Source: Rhodovulum adriaticum
GTDB taxonomy: Bacteria > Pseudomonadota > Alphaproteobacteria > Rhodobacterales > Rhodobacteraceae
Reading direction: 5' to 3'
DNA: 64,000 nt
Assembly (NCBI RefSeq): GCF_004345735.1
Contig: NZ_SLXL01000006.1
Coordinates: 1 to 64,000, forward strand
The notes under the pieces are model-generated. The model was given only the letters and a program-made list of their open reading frames with translations, searched no databases and was not told where the DNA came from. Positions 1 through 9,078 of the stretch are shown here, one piece after another (the first letter of the stretch is position 1; every line of letters starts with the position of its first letter). A program made the translations under genes and the position numbers.

Positions 1-32
1 TTGCGAAATTCATCCGTCCTGACTGTGCCCAT
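1..32 (-). CDS. IS3-type transposase OrfA, N-terminal end only (runs off the left edge)
   Basis: Only the first ten codons are in the window, reading MGTVRTDEFR on the minus strand. This resembles the beginning of IS3-family OrfA proteins, which often open with a short M-x-T-V-R-x-D-E-F-R run before a helix-turn-helix. A clear Shine-Dalgarno, AAGGAGA, sits just upstream of the ATG (around positions 40-46), so this looks like a real start rather than a chance match. The rest of the element lies outside the window, so completeness cannot be judged. The adjoining DNA is full of other transposase remnants, which fits. Confidence 0.5.
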   Translation of the reverse strand, partial: MGTVRTDEFR

Positions 33-62
33 GGTTCATCTCCTTTGCTGCACATTACGTGA

Positions 63-584
63 TCAAAGGGGCGGCACCAAACCGTGACAGGTCCAGACCG
101 TGCCAGGCAGCCGGATCACCATGCCACCCGCCTCGATCTCGATCCGGTCCCGGCCCCTGTCGGAACTCGGCGTGGGGTCCGGCGCGTCAACGACCAGCGG
201 CACGAACTCCGCCGGTGTCGGCAAGCCCGGCGCATCCACCGGAAGGGCAATCCGTCCCTCCCGGGCCTGCCGCAGCCACGTCATCAGTTGCGACGGCAGC
301 AGCCGATGCCGCCGGGCGGCATCGCCCACACGCGCCCCGGGCGCAAAGCTCTCCATGACAATCTGCGCCTTGACCTCGTCCGGCCAGCTCCGCCGCCCTG
401 TCGGCTCATCCAGAACATCAAACTGCCCGACAAACCCAACCGTCTGACGCTTCTGCTACTTCGTGACCGTCTTGGGGTTGATCCCGAACTCCCGGCTCAG
501 CTCCGAGAGAGAAGCTTGCGATCGCTGTATTGCAGCTCTGACGGCGTGCGTGGTCGTGGCGCTCCCGTGACGAACTTGTCCCAT
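63..584 (-). pseudogene. Hybrid transposase remnant: IS481-type N-terminus joined in frame to IS66 TnpA, with a nonsense codon
   Basis: From the ATG at 584 the frame reads MGQVRHGSATTTHAVRAAIQ and continues through a helix-turn-helix with GINPKTVTK; this matches the start of IS481-type transposases as I remember them. A TAG at 458-456 stands where the family has a tryptophan (KTVTK-W-QKR). The same frame then changes into an IS66 TnpA protein (RRSWPDEVKAQIVMESFAPG, then ARRHRLLPSQLMTWLRQARE). The IS66 similarity stops near the phrase RLPGTV, and the ORF ends at 63 after an unrelated tail. No catalytic DDE domain from either family is present, so this is a dead composite formed by nested insertion or recombination. 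The ATG at 356 begins only the IS66 part. Confidence 0.7.
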
Positions 585-1047
585 AGTGCTTCCTTCTATC
601 CCTGAGAAGGGATCGCACCATCAAACCATTGGATCAAACACCTAGGGACGGGGCGGCCCGAAGCACGTTTCAGGCAAGCTTGGTGCAGCGCGTTTCGGTC
701 AGTTCGCTACAGCGTAACTCTAACAACCGCACTGGAAACGCAAGAACCAAGCAAGGCCTAAGACGGAGCATTGCATATGCCGAAAGCTCAACGTATCGTG
801 GCACACAGTTGTAACACAGCAGGAATGCCCTGAAATTAATCCATAATTATCAATTGCTTAATCTAGGCTTGCACTTGGGTGATTATCCTACCACCCCAGC
901 CAAATCCCACATTAAGTCATTGATATAGAACGGAAATAGCCAGACCTGCACCGGTGCCTGAACCGATGTGTCATACACGGCTGTTGGACTTGCGTTGGAA
1001 AAGCGCCGGGTTCTTGAGGGCATGACATGTGATCGAGGGCACGGACG
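585..1047. other. Gene-free AT-richer stretch between transposon remnants and the copper locus
   Basis: No convincing gene is visible. The stretch around 810-930 is clearly AT-richer than the rest of the window. The segment near 596-640 could contain an old insertion-sequence end, but I cannot match it to a partner inverted repeat. Short ORFs here have no ribosome binding site and no recognisable product. Confidence 0.5.
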
Positions 1048-1098
1048 ATGGCAAAGAAGCGGGCGGAAGAGTTCAAGCAGGGCCTGCTGCGCCTCGTA
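1048..1098 (+). pseudogene. Second OrfA-like transposase scrap
   Basis: A short plus-strand reading frame begins at the ATG at 1048 and reads MAKKRAEEFKQ. This resembles the opening of IS3-type OrfA proteins, which go on with E-A-V-R-L and a helix-turn-helix. Here the frame passes into LLRLVIRPR and then into antisense of copZ, so nothing beyond about fifteen residues is transposase-like. I read it as the truncated end of an element whose loss, or a neighbouring rearrangement, placed copZ next to the insertion-sequence debris. The match is short and could be chance. Confidence 0.3.
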
Positions 1099-1118
1099 AT
1101 CCGCCCGCGCGCCTTAAC

Positions 1119-1325
1119 TCAGCTTTCCGCAAGCAGGGGCTTCACCGCGTAGCCGGCCTGTTCCAGCGCAGCGGAAAGGGCGGCCTCGGACAGCGAGGTT
1201 TCTGCCGAAACGGTGCGGCTGTCGAGGTCGCAATCGATCGCGGCGCCAGGGTCTTGCGCCTTGATGGCTTTCTCGATGGCGGCGGTGCAATGGCCACAGC
1301 TCATGTCGGGGACATTGAATTTCAT
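1119..1325 (-). CDS. copZ: CopZ-like copper chaperone (heavy-metal-associated domain)
   Basis: This 68-residue protein is a single HMA domain. It starts MKFNVPDMSCGHCTAAIEKA, with the metal-binding Cys-x-x-Cys at residues 10 and 13, and ends GYAVKPLLAES; the length is right for a free-standing chaperone. Family members carry Cu(I) in the cytoplasm and hand it to a P-type ATPase or a sensor. The start is fixed by AAAGGAG seven bases before the ATG. It is transcribed divergently from copA, and each gene has its own CueR-like promoter in the gap, so the two should be induced together by copper. Confidence 0.9.
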   Translation of the reverse strand: MKFNVPDMSCGHCTAAIEKAIKAQDPGAAIDCDLDSRTVSAETSLSEAALSAALEQAGYAVKPLLAES

Positions 1326-1360
1326 CGCGGATCTCCTTTTCGCTTTTCAGATAAGAATTG

Positions 1361-1385
1361 CAGCCTCCACCAACTGGAAGGTCAA
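1361..1385 (-). promoter_or_regulatory. CueR-like (MerR-family) copper promoter of copZ
   Basis: Read on the minus strand, a TTGACC -35 box is followed by TTCCA, a short centre and TGGAGG, giving the imperfect dyad ACCTTCCA/TGGAGGCT. The layout matches CueR/HmrR sites, where the regulator binds an over-long 19-base spacer between -35 and -10. The -10 is poor by eye (around CAATTC), as expected of a MerR-type promoter. No cueR gene lies in this window. Confidence 0.6.
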
Positions 1386-1424
1386 CCGCCGGAACGGGCC
1401 TCGCGAAAACCTACGCGGCGCGGC

Positions 1425-1455
1425 TTGACCTTCCAGTAACTGCAACCCCCATCTT
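1425..1455 (+). promoter_or_regulatory. CueR-like (MerR-family) copper promoter of copA
   Basis: TTGACC at 1425-1430 is followed by the half-site TTCCAGTAACTGCAA and, after a 19-base spacer, a CATCTT -10-like hexamer. The half-sites TTCCAG and CTGCAA form a dyad close to the CueR/HmrR pattern ACCTTCCAG-N-CTGGAAGGT. It lies 30-60 bases before the copA start and points at it. Confidence 0.6.
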
Positions 1456-1484
1456 CGAACCATACCGAACCGAAGGAGGCGGAA

Positions 1485-3992
1485 ATGCGCGACCAGGCCC
1501 ATGTCACCCTGTCTGTCGAGGGGATGTCCTGCGCATCCTGCGTGGGGCGCGTGGATCGCGCGCTGGCGGCATTGGACGGTGTCGGCGATGTGTCGGTCAA
1601 CCTTGCCTCGGAAACGGCGCGTTTCGCGGTGGACGGGCCGGAGCGGATCGCGCTGGCCGCCGACAGGCTCGACGATCTCGGGTATCCGGCGCGCCGGGCC
1701 TCGGTCACGCTGAACGTAGAGGCGATGTCTTGCGCGTCTTGCGTCGGGCGGGTGGACCGGGCGCTGTCGGCCGTGCCGGGGGTGCTGGAGGTCAACGTGA
1801 ACCTCGCCTCGGAAACCGCGTCGGTGACCTATCTGGACGGCGCGACCGACCCTGCCGCGCTGGCCGCCGCCGCGACGGCGGCGGGCTATCCCGCCGAAAT
1901 ACCCGACAGCGATGCCCCCGAGGACCGCTCGGCCCGCAAGGATGCCGAGGCGCGCGGTCTTGCCCGGCGCCTGGCGCTGGCCGCCATCCTTGCCCTTCCG
2001 GTCTTCGCGCTGGAGATGGGCAGCCACCTGATCCCGGGCGTCCACGCCCTGATCGCCGACACCATCGGATTGCAGGCCAGCTGGATCGTGCAGTTCGCGC
2101 TGACGACCGCCGTGCTGATCGGTCCGGGGCGGATGTTCTATGCCAAGGGGATTCCGGCGCTGCTGAAGGGGGCGCCCGACATGAACAGCCTGGTCGCCGT
2201 GGGCACAGGCGCCGCCTATGGCTATTCGGTCGTGGCAACCTTCCTGCCCGGGCTTTTGCCGGATGCGGTGCGCGCCGTCTATTTCGAGGCGGCGGCCGTC
2301 ATCGTCGTGCTGATCCTGCTGGGCCGGTTCCTTGAGGCCCGCGCCAAGGGCCGCACCGGGGCCGCGATCCGCAAGCTGATCGGGTTGCAAGCGCGCACCG
2401 CGCGGGTGCTGCGCGATGGTGAGACGGTCGAACTGCCCATCGACCAGATCGTGGCGGGCGACATCCTGATCGTGCGTCCGGGCGAACGCATCGCCACCGA
2501 TGGCGAGGTGACAGAGGGCACCTCGCGCGTCGACGAAAGCATGATCACCGGCGAACCGATGCCGGTGGCCAAGGCGGCGGGCGACCCGGTCACCGGCGGC
2601 ACGGTCAACGGCACCGGCAGTTTCCGGTTCCGCGCGACGCGGGTGGGCGCGGAAACCACGCTGGCCCAGATCATCCGCATGGTCGAAGAGGCGCAGGGCG
2701 CCAAGCTGCCGATCCAGTCGATGGTGGACCGCATCACGCTGTGGTTCGTCCCGGCGGTCATGGGCGTGGCGGCACTCACCTGCCTGTCCTGGTTGGTTTT
2801 CGGCCCCTCGCCCGCGCTGACACTGGCTCTGGTCGCGGGTGTCTCTGTCCTGATCATCGCCTGCCCGTGCGCGATGGGGCTGGCCACGCCGACATCAATC
2901 ATGGTGGGCACCGGGCGGGCGGCCGAGATGGGCGTGCTGTTCCGCAAGGGCGACGCGTTGCAGGCGCTTGGCGCGGTCGATGTCGTGGCGCTGGACAAGA
3001 CCGGAACCGTGACCGAGGGGCAGCCGGAACTGACCGACCTGGAGCCCGCAGACGGGGGGGCGCGTGCAACTGTTCTGGCGCTTGTGGCAGCAGCCGAGGA
3101 AAACTCGGAACATCCCATCGCCCGTGCCATCGTCCGTGCAGCCCATGCGGAAGGTGTGGCGCACGAGAGGGCAGAAAGCTTCGAGTCGATCACGGGTCAG
3201 GGCGTTCGCGCACGAGTGGCGGGCCATGACGTGCTGATCGGCTCTGACCGGCTGATGCAGCGCCAGGGCATTGACCTGGCGATGCTGGCCGACGCCGAGG
3301 CGGATATCGCCCGCCGCGGGCGGACCGCGCTTTTCGCGGCCATCGACGGGCGCATCGCGGCGGTGATCGGCGTGGCCGACCCGGTAAAGCCGTTCAGTGC
3401 CGCGGCCATCGCCGCGCTGCACGAGCTGGGGCACAAGGTCGCGATGATCACCGGGGACAAGCGCGAGACCGCCGAGGCCATCGCGCGCGAAACCGGCATT
3501 GACCATGTGGTTGCCGGGGTGCTGCCCGATGGCAAGGTGGCAGCACTGGACGACCTGCGAGCGCAAGGTCGCGTGGCCTTTGTCGGCGATGGCATCAACG
3601 ACGCCCCGGCGCTTGCGCACGCCGATGTGGGCATCGCCATCGGCACCGGAACCGATGTGGCCATCGAATCCGCCGATGTGGTGCTGATGTCGGGCGACTT
3701 GCGCGGCGTGGTCAACGCGGTCGAGGTCTCGCGCCGCACGATGCGCAACATCCGGCAAAACCTGTTCTGGGCCTTCGGCTACAACACGGCGCTGATCCCG
3801 GTGGCGGCGGGTGTGCTGTACCCCGCACTCGGTGTGCTGCTCTCGCCGATCCTCGCGGCCGGGGCGATGGCGCTGTCGTCGGTCTTCGTGCTGACGAACG
3901 CCCTGCGCCTGCGTCGGATAGCGCCCCTGATGCACGAGGGGCACGCCGGACGCCGCATGCAAAGCCCCGCAATCCCTGCGCCCGCGGAATGA
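1485..3992 (+). CDS. copA: Cu(+)-exporting P1B-type ATPase
   Basis: The 835-residue product is an inner-membrane pump that uses ATP to move Cu(I) out of the cytoplasm. Two N-terminal HMA domains carry GMSCASC (Cys16, Cys19) and AMSCASC (Cys83, Cys86). The membrane core has the copper-coordinating CPC at 460-462, the phosphorylated Asp504 in DKTGT, the TGEP actuator loop and the HP motif (SEHPIARA) of the nucleotide-binding domain. Length and order are normal for CopA. A strong AAGGAGG precedes the ATG. The divergent copZ supplies the matching chaperone. The Cu(I) assignment, rather than silver or another monovalent ion, comes from the CPC motif and the CueR-like promoter. Confidence 0.95.
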   Translation: MRDQAHVTLSVEGMSCASCVGRVDRALAALDGVGDVSVNLASETARFAVDGPERIALAADRLDDLGYPARRASVTLNVEAMSCASCVGRVDRALSAVPGVLEVNVNLASETASVTYLDGATDPAALAAAATAAGYPAEIPDSDAPEDRSARKDAEARGLARRLALAAILALPVFALEMGSHLIPGVHALIADTIGLQASWIVQFALTTAVLIGPGRMFYAKGIPALLKGAPDMNSLVAVGTGAAYGYSVVATFLPGLLPDAVRAVYFEAAAVIVVLILLGRFLEARAKGRTGAAIRKLIGLQARTARVLRDGETVELPIDQIVAGDILIVRPGERIATDGEVTEGTSRVDESMITGEPMPVAKAAGDPVTGGTVNGTGSFRFRATRVGAETTLAQIIRMVEEAQGAKLPIQSMVDRITLWFVPAVMGVAALTCLSWLVFGPSPALTLALVAGVSVLIIACPCAMGLATPTSIMVGTGRAAEMGVLFRKGDALQALGAVDVVALDKTGTVTEGQPELTDLEPADGGARATVLALVAAAEENSEHPIARAIVRAAHAEGVAHERAESFESITGQGVRARVAGHDVLIGSDRLMQRQGIDLAMLADAEADIARRGRTALFAAIDGRIAAVIGVADPVKPFSAAAIAALHELGHKVAMITGDKRETAEAIARETGIDHVVAGVLPDGKVAALDDLRAQGRVAFVGDGINDAPALAHADVGIAIGTGTDVAIESADVVLMSGDLRGVVNAVEVSRRTMRNIRQNLFWAFGYNTALIPVAAGVLYPALGVLLSPILAAGAMALSSVFVLTNALRLRRIAPLMHEGHAGRRMQSPAIPAPAE

Positions 3993-4305
3993 AAGGATAA
4001 GCCCTGTGACAAATCAGGGATACATGCCGGCCTATCCCGCCGAACTGCACGAACCAGGCCGTGCCCAAGGCGACCCGGGTCAGGGTTGGGCAGCAGATGT
4101 CGGGTTCAGCCCTTGTTGCCCCCTCTTGCCAGTGGCGGCCCGTGTATGACGCATGTATACGGTCTGGGCGTATCCGTTGTGGTGAACGCGCCCGCACTTC
4201 CGATATGTGCACATCGTCTCAGGTCGGGTGGCAAGAGTTGAACAGCCACACGGAATAGTCAACAAAACCAACTACGAAATGCGCACGTAATCGAATGCCA
4301 AGCAT
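3993..4305. other. Gene-free interval between copA and the diguanylate cyclase gene
   Basis: About 310 bases without a supportable gene. Short ORFs on both strands lack ribosome binding sites and recognisable products. I see no strong terminator hairpin after copA and no clear promoter for the downstream gene. Confidence 0.5.
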
Positions 4306-6030
4306 GTGCTACACTGCGGAGCGTTATCGCCGAACCTCATCATGACCGGTCAAATAGATTTGTTCGCATTCCTCCAACCCGGCGGTCTCAACTGCCTTCT
4401 AGAGGTGCCGCCCGATGGCCCGGTCGCCCTGGTGGCGATGAACCTTCTTATCCTGGTCGCGTTCACGCATTGGGTCAGCAAACAACCTGATTTCGTTGGG
4501 AAAGCCCAGTTCCGGCTGACGAATATCGGCTTGGCGTGGTGGCTGCTGACGGCCGGGCTCGAATTGCAGTCGACCACTGCGTCCTGCAAGACCCTCTTTG
4601 CCATGGCGGCCTGGCCGGGCATCATGTTGATCTCGGTTTCGTGGCTGGCGTTCATCAGCTCCTTTGCGCTGCGCGCCGATCAGAATCACCTAAGGCGCGA
4701 TCTCGTCGTGATCGCGTGTTTCGTTCTGATCGGAACGGTGGCGGCCTGGACCAACCCGCTTCACGGGCTGTTTTACACCGACGAGGTCCGACTGGTCGAA
4801 ACGGCCGGGCGCCTTTCGGCGCAGTTCGAACACGGCCCGCTGTTCTACCTTGCGGTCTTCATGAACTACTGTGCCGTCCTGGCCGCCTTCCTGATCGTGC
4901 TGCTCGTCATGCGCCGGACCTCGAAGGTTTACAGGCGGTATTTCGCGTTCTTCCTGTTGATCACGGTGATCCCGATCCTGGCCAACGCGGCCTATACCCT
5001 TTTCGACTTCACGGTTTTCGGCTTCGATCCGACGCCCTTCGTCTTTACCTTCGTCCTGCTGGGGCTGGGCCTGCTGATCTTCAACAAGGGCTTTTTCGAT
5101 ATCGTCGCCGTGGGACGCGAGGTGCTGTACTACCGCATGGCAAACCCCGTCTTCGTGGTGAACCGGATGGGGATCATCACCGGGCTGAACACGGCCGCAA
5201 AGGGGGTCGTGCACGCGGAAAACAAGGTGGGCCAACACCTGAGCAGCATCCCGGCATTCCAAGACTTCCAGGGGGTCTTCACCATGGCCTCTATCGAGGC
5301 CATGCCGGAACGGTTGCAGATCGGGGAACAGTTTTTCGATGTCGATGTGTTCCCGATCGGTCTGCCCGTGGGCGACACTGACGAACTGATCGGCGCGACC
5401 GTCCTGCTAACCGATGTCACGGATCTGTATTCGCGGGGTCGCGCGCTGGCCAGCGCGGTCGATGTGATGAATAACACGCTGAACCAGAACCGCAGGCAGC
5501 TTGAAGAGATTCAGACCCTGCGCGAAGAAGCCGAGCGTCTGGCGGATCGTGACTGGCTGACCGGCCTGCTGAACCGCAGACGACTGGACGAGAGTTTCAA
5601 GCAACTTGCCGAAGAACGCGACGACAACAAGATCGTCGTGCTCTGCGTGCTCGACCTCGATCATTTCAAGTCGATCAATGACCGTTTCGGCCATGTTGTC
5701 GGCGACAGGGTCCTGAAGGGGTTCGCGCAGATGATGGAAAGCATCTTGCCCGAGGATGCCATCTGCTTTCGCGTGGGTGGCGAGGAATTCGTAGTGCTTC
5801 ATCGCGCCGCCACGGTGGCAGAGGTCGTCCAGGACCTGAACCGCTTGCGCGAGGCGCTGGACAAAGATCCCCTGATGCGCCGCACCGATGTCCCGCCGGT
5901 CACGTTTTCCGGCGGAGTGGCGTCCTTCCCTGCGGATGGCGAAACGCTCGACGCGCTTTACGCCAAGGCGGACGAACACCTGTACACGGCAAAAGAAAAA
6001 GGCCGGAACCGTATCGTGCAGGAAGGCTAG
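4306..6030 (+). CDS. Membrane-anchored diguanylate cyclase (7TM N-terminus, PAS-like, GGDEF)
   Basis: The protein (574 residues from this ATG; about 562 from the internal ATG at 4342) makes c-di-GMP from two GTP. Residues 35-250 hold about seven hydrophobic segments resembling the histidine-kinase N-terminal 7TM region. A PAS-like stretch follows (HVENKVGQ-like region, about 270-370), then a short coiled coil (RRQLEEIQTLREEAERLADR) and a GGDEF domain from about 415. The active-site loop is FRVGGEEFVVL near residue 491, so catalysis should be intact. The inhibitory RxxD site normally found just before it is replaced by LPED, suggesting no product inhibition. No convincing ribosome binding site decides between the two starts. 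It stands alone with no co-directional neighbour. Confidence 0.85.
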   Translation: MLHCGALSPNLIMTGQIDLFAFLQPGGLNCLLEVPPDGPVALVAMNLLILVAFTHWVSKQPDFVGKAQFRLTNIGLAWWLLTAGLELQSTTASCKTLFAMAAWPGIMLISVSWLAFISSFALRADQNHLRRDLVVIACFVLIGTVAAWTNPLHGLFYTDEVRLVETAGRLSAQFEHGPLFYLAVFMNYCAVLAAFLIVLLVMRRTSKVYRRYFAFFLLITVIPILANAAYTLFDFTVFGFDPTPFVFTFVLLGLGLLIFNKGFFDIVAVGREVLYYRMANPVFVVNRMGIITGLNTAAKGVVHAENKVGQHLSSIPAFQDFQGVFTMASIEAMPERLQIGEQFFDVDVFPIGLPVGDTDELIGATVLLTDVTDLYSRGRALASAVDVMNNTLNQNRRQLEEIQTLREEAERLADRDWLTGLLNRRRLDESFKQLAEERDDNKIVVLCVLDLDHFKSINDRFGHVVGDRVLKGFAQMMESILPEDAICFRVGGEEFVVLHRAATVAEVVQDLNRLREALDKDPLMRRTDVPPVTFSGGVASFPADGETLDALYAKADEHLYTAKEKGRNRIVQEG

Positions 6031-6101
6031 GCGCGGGGTATCCCCAATTCGATCATGGCCCGCCAGGGCGCTGGCAGCTACCGCACGCGGGCCATCACGC
6101 G

Positions 6102-8960
6102 TCAGGAGACGTCCGCATCGTCGTCGTCGGCCCCGATGTCCACCTGCAGATCGTCCAGTTCCGTGCCTTGAACGATAAGCCGGTGATCCTCGCCGAAGTT
6201 CAGCACGACGTTGCCTTGCCATTCGCTGGCGGCGCGGCTGAGCAGGTCATCCAGCGACTCGCCATCTTGCAGCAGGGCTGATTCCAACAGCACTCGATCC
6301 TCGGCCGCGTTGTAGTCGCGCACCACGTCGATCCCCGCGTCGGCACCGTAGATGAAGACGTCATTGCCCGTCCCGCCGGTCAGGAAGTCGTTGCCCGCAC
6401 CACCGTTCAGGATGTCGTCGCCCGCATTGCCAGACAGCCGGTCATCGCCCGCGTCGCCCATCAGCACGTCGGCGCCCCCCCAGCCCTCCAGGGTATCATC
6501 GTCCGCGCCGCCGTAGATCACATCGTCACCGCCGCCACCGACAAGGGAATCCTGCCCCGCGTCGCCGAACAGCTGGTCGTTATGCGCGCCGCCCCTCAGG
6601 GCATCGTCACCGCCGCCGCCATGCAGCTGGTCAGCGCCCTTGTTGCCATAAAGAGCGTCGTTCCCCTCACCACCCGAGAGAACGTCATCCCCTGCCCAGC
6701 CGGAAATCGCGTCATCGGCGTCCGTCCCGGCCAGGATATCGTCGCCGTCGCTGGGCCCGGTTGCCACCTGCGCCTGCGGTTCAGGCGTTGCCTCTTCCTC
6801 TTGTTCAGAGGAGGACGAAGAGGCGGCGACGCCGGAGCCGTCGAACGCGGCCCAGAAGCTTGACGAGGCGGCCCACATATCGGGGGCGACCGCAGAGGAG
6901 GCCTCGACCGGCTCGGCAGGCGCTTCCTCGACAACCTCGGTCTCGCTGCTTTCGTTGGTATCGTTCGAAACACCGCCACTTTGGACAGGCGCGGTGCTGT
7001 CGGCTTCGTCGGCGTCATCTTCGCTGTCAGCCAATTCAACCCGCAGGTCGTCCAGGTTGGCATTCTTGACAATCAGCCGGTTGGCGTCGTCGAAACGCAT
7101 GACGACATTGCCTTCCCATTCCCCGGCAACGCGCGCCAGCAGGTCGTCCAGCGTTTCGCCGGGCTGCAACAGGTCGGACCCGAGGCGAATGCTGTCTTCG
7201 GCGGGGTTGTAATCGCGCACCACGTCGATGCCCGCATCGCCCCCATAGATGAAGATGTCATCGCCCGACCCGCCGGTCAGGAAATCGTCGCCCAGACCAC
7301 CGTCGAGGGTGTCGTTACCGGCATTGCCCGACAGGTTGTCGTCACCGGCATTCCCCATGAGCGTGTCATCACCGGCCCAGCCGGAAATCTCATCGTTCCC
7401 CTCCGTCCCCAGCAGGGTATCGGCGCCGCTGGTCGGTTTCGCCATGATCTCGGGTTCAACGGGCTCTACCGGGGCGATCCCATATTCCGCGGCCACCGCA
7501 GCCAGATCAGCATCGCTGACCGACAGCCTGATTTCCGCGACCTCGTATTGTTTATCGAAGGTCAGACCCAGGGCACCGTCCGCGACTTGCGGGGTAACGG
7601 TTCGGATGACCGCCTCTTCATGCAGTTCTTCGGCCGCGGTGCCTGCATATTGCGCGTCGTCGGCGGGCAACTCGGAACTGAGAATGCGCAGCGAGGTGAC
7701 CTCGGCATCCTCGAACACGCTGAAATCCAGGGTCGTGCTCAGCACGTCCGCGTCATTGGCGCCCAGATAGACGATCAACTCGTCCGAGGTCTGGTAGGCG
7801 TGCATGATGAAGGTGTCGTCGCGGCTGGCAGGGGTATACGAGCCCAAAAGCTCTGCCCCGATCAGCGTTTCGGACATCATCTGAACCATCGCACCGGCTG
7901 GTGAAGTCTCGATCACGCCGCCTTGGTCGTTGATGAAATGGTTCAGGTTGTCGACATCGACCCCCCACAGGGCCGCCGCGTCCACACCGATAGAGGTGAA
8001 ACCGCTGAACAGTTCCAGCGCGGTCGAGGCACCGGCCAACCCGTAGTCGTAATAGTCCAGGTCCAGACCATCGGCGGACATGCCGGACCCGCCGACCGTC
8101 CAGGCGGACAGGTACAGTTCGGGATCGGCGGTGCCCCCGGCGTCCTCGATGGCGGCGCTCCAGGCCGCCAGGTAATCTTCGGTGCTTTCGAAGATCGTTT
8201 CGCCCTCGTCCTCGGGATCCTCGCCGGTTTCAACGCGGGTCAGGTTTTGCAGCCCGATCGGCAAGGAGTGCACGACAAGCGTATCGACCGCCGCCAGCGC
8301 ATCCTGGGAAAACGCATCGCGGATCGCGACATCGTCGCTGTGGTTGTATCCCATCTGAACCGCGATGTTGATGTCGTGCCCCTGGGGGTTCAGTTCGGGA
8401 TCGTTCAGAACCCCTGCGGCCGTTTCCACCAACGCGTTGGCCACCTGGCCGTACAGGCCCGGATCGTCCGCGAAGATGTCGAAATTCTTGTATTCGTTAC
8501 CGATTTCGATCGTGAAATCCTCGGGCAGCGTCCCGTATTCCCCGGCCAGCAGATCGGTGAGGAAGGTTTCCAGATCGGCCTGCCCGGTTTCGATGTCATC
8601 CGCATAGCGCACAGTCGGAATAATCATCGAGAAGCTTTGCCCGTTCTCGGTCACCGAGGACAACATGTCCGACAGATCGGGGCGGTCGCGATCCGGGTCT
8701 TCGTTATACAGCTTGGTGCCGTCGAAGATTCCGGGAACATCCAGCCCGTAGACATCTTCCTGTGCCTCGGACAGCGTCCCACCCGGCCAGCGGACATGCG
8801 TCACGCCCAGGGTTTCGGACTGTTCCTCGAAGCCCGAGAAATTCTGAAAACCCGTCTGGATTGCGCCGAACATGTCGGCGCTGACGGTTTGCACCTGCTG
8901 CTCCGTCTCGGCGGTCGGCTGCAAGGTTATGGTCGTGCCATTCGCGTCATAGACAAACAT
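6102..8960 (-). CDS. Secreted RTX protein with a glycoside-hydrolase-like N-terminal domain
   Basis: This acidic 952-residue protein has no N-terminal signal peptide and ends in calcium-binding RTX nonapeptides, as expected for type I secretion. Residues 1-490 look like a TIM-barrel glycosidase: VRWPGGT near 57, and IEIGNE with a candidate acid/base Glu156. The second expected acid, usually in a SEW motif, appears as LYLSAWTVGG with Ala286. Two RTX blocks follow (about 510-575 and 745-890). Each is followed by a nearly identical unit beginning GIDVVRDYN and containing LDDLL and GNVV, so the C-terminal half arose by duplication; a Ser/Glu-rich linker separates the copies. The start has AGGGAG upstream. 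No HlyB/HlyD/TolC-type exporter genes are nearby. The substrate is unknown. Confidence 0.75.
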   Translation of the reverse strand: MFVYDANGTTITLQPTAETEQQVQTVSADMFGAIQTGFQNFSGFEEQSETLGVTHVRWPGGTLSEAQEDVYGLDVPGIFDGTKLYNEDPDRDRPDLSDMLSSVTENGQSFSMIIPTVRYADDIETGQADLETFLTDLLAGEYGTLPEDFTIEIGNEYKNFDIFADDPGLYGQVANALVETAAGVLNDPELNPQGHDINIAVQMGYNHSDDVAIRDAFSQDALAAVDTLVVHSLPIGLQNLTRVETGEDPEDEGETIFESTEDYLAAWSAAIEDAGGTADPELYLSAWTVGGSGMSADGLDLDYYDYGLAGASTALELFSGFTSIGVDAAALWGVDVDNLNHFINDQGGVIETSPAGAMVQMMSETLIGAELLGSYTPASRDDTFIMHAYQTSDELIVYLGANDADVLSTTLDFSVFEDAEVTSLRILSSELPADDAQYAGTAAEELHEEAVIRTVTPQVADGALGLTFDKQYEVAEIRLSVSDADLAAVAAEYGIAPVEPVEPEIMAKPTSGADTLLGTEGNDEISGWAGDDTLMGNAGDDNLSGNAGNDTLDGGLGDDFLTGGSGDDIFIYGGDAGIDVVRDYNPAEDSIRLGSDLLQPGETLDDLLARVAGEWEGNVVMRFDDANRLIVKNANLDDLRVELADSEDDADEADSTAPVQSGGVSNDTNESSETEVVEEAPAEPVEASSAVAPDMWAASSSFWAAFDGSGVAASSSSSEQEEEATPEPQAQVATGPSDGDDILAGTDADDAISGWAGDDVLSGGEGNDALYGNKGADQLHGGGGDDALRGGAHNDQLFGDAGQDSLVGGGGDDVIYGGADDDTLEGWGGADVLMGDAGDDRLSGNAGDDILNGGAGNDFLTGGTGNDVFIYGADAGIDVVRDYNAAEDRVLLESALLQDGESLDDLLSRAASEWQGNVVLNFGEDHRLIVQGTELDDLQVDIGADDDDADVS

Positions 8961-8982
8961 GGTGCAGCTCCCTAATGCAAAA

Positions 8983-9002
8983 CGCCGCCACCCGGGGCGG
9001 CG
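8983..9002 (-). terminator. Probable terminator for the 9079-9720 gene
   Basis: CGCCGCC and GGCGGCG form a seven-pair stem with a six-base loop, followed on the minus strand by GTTTTGC. It lies between the stop of the upstream minus-strand gene and the RTX gene's ribosome binding site. The T-run is short, so efficiency is uncertain. Confidence 0.45.
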
Positions 9003-9078
9003 GCGAATGCGGCCTTTCGGTCATTTGGGCGGCAGTCCGTGCCCCTGACGCGGACTGCCCTTGCCTCGTTCTGGCGGC

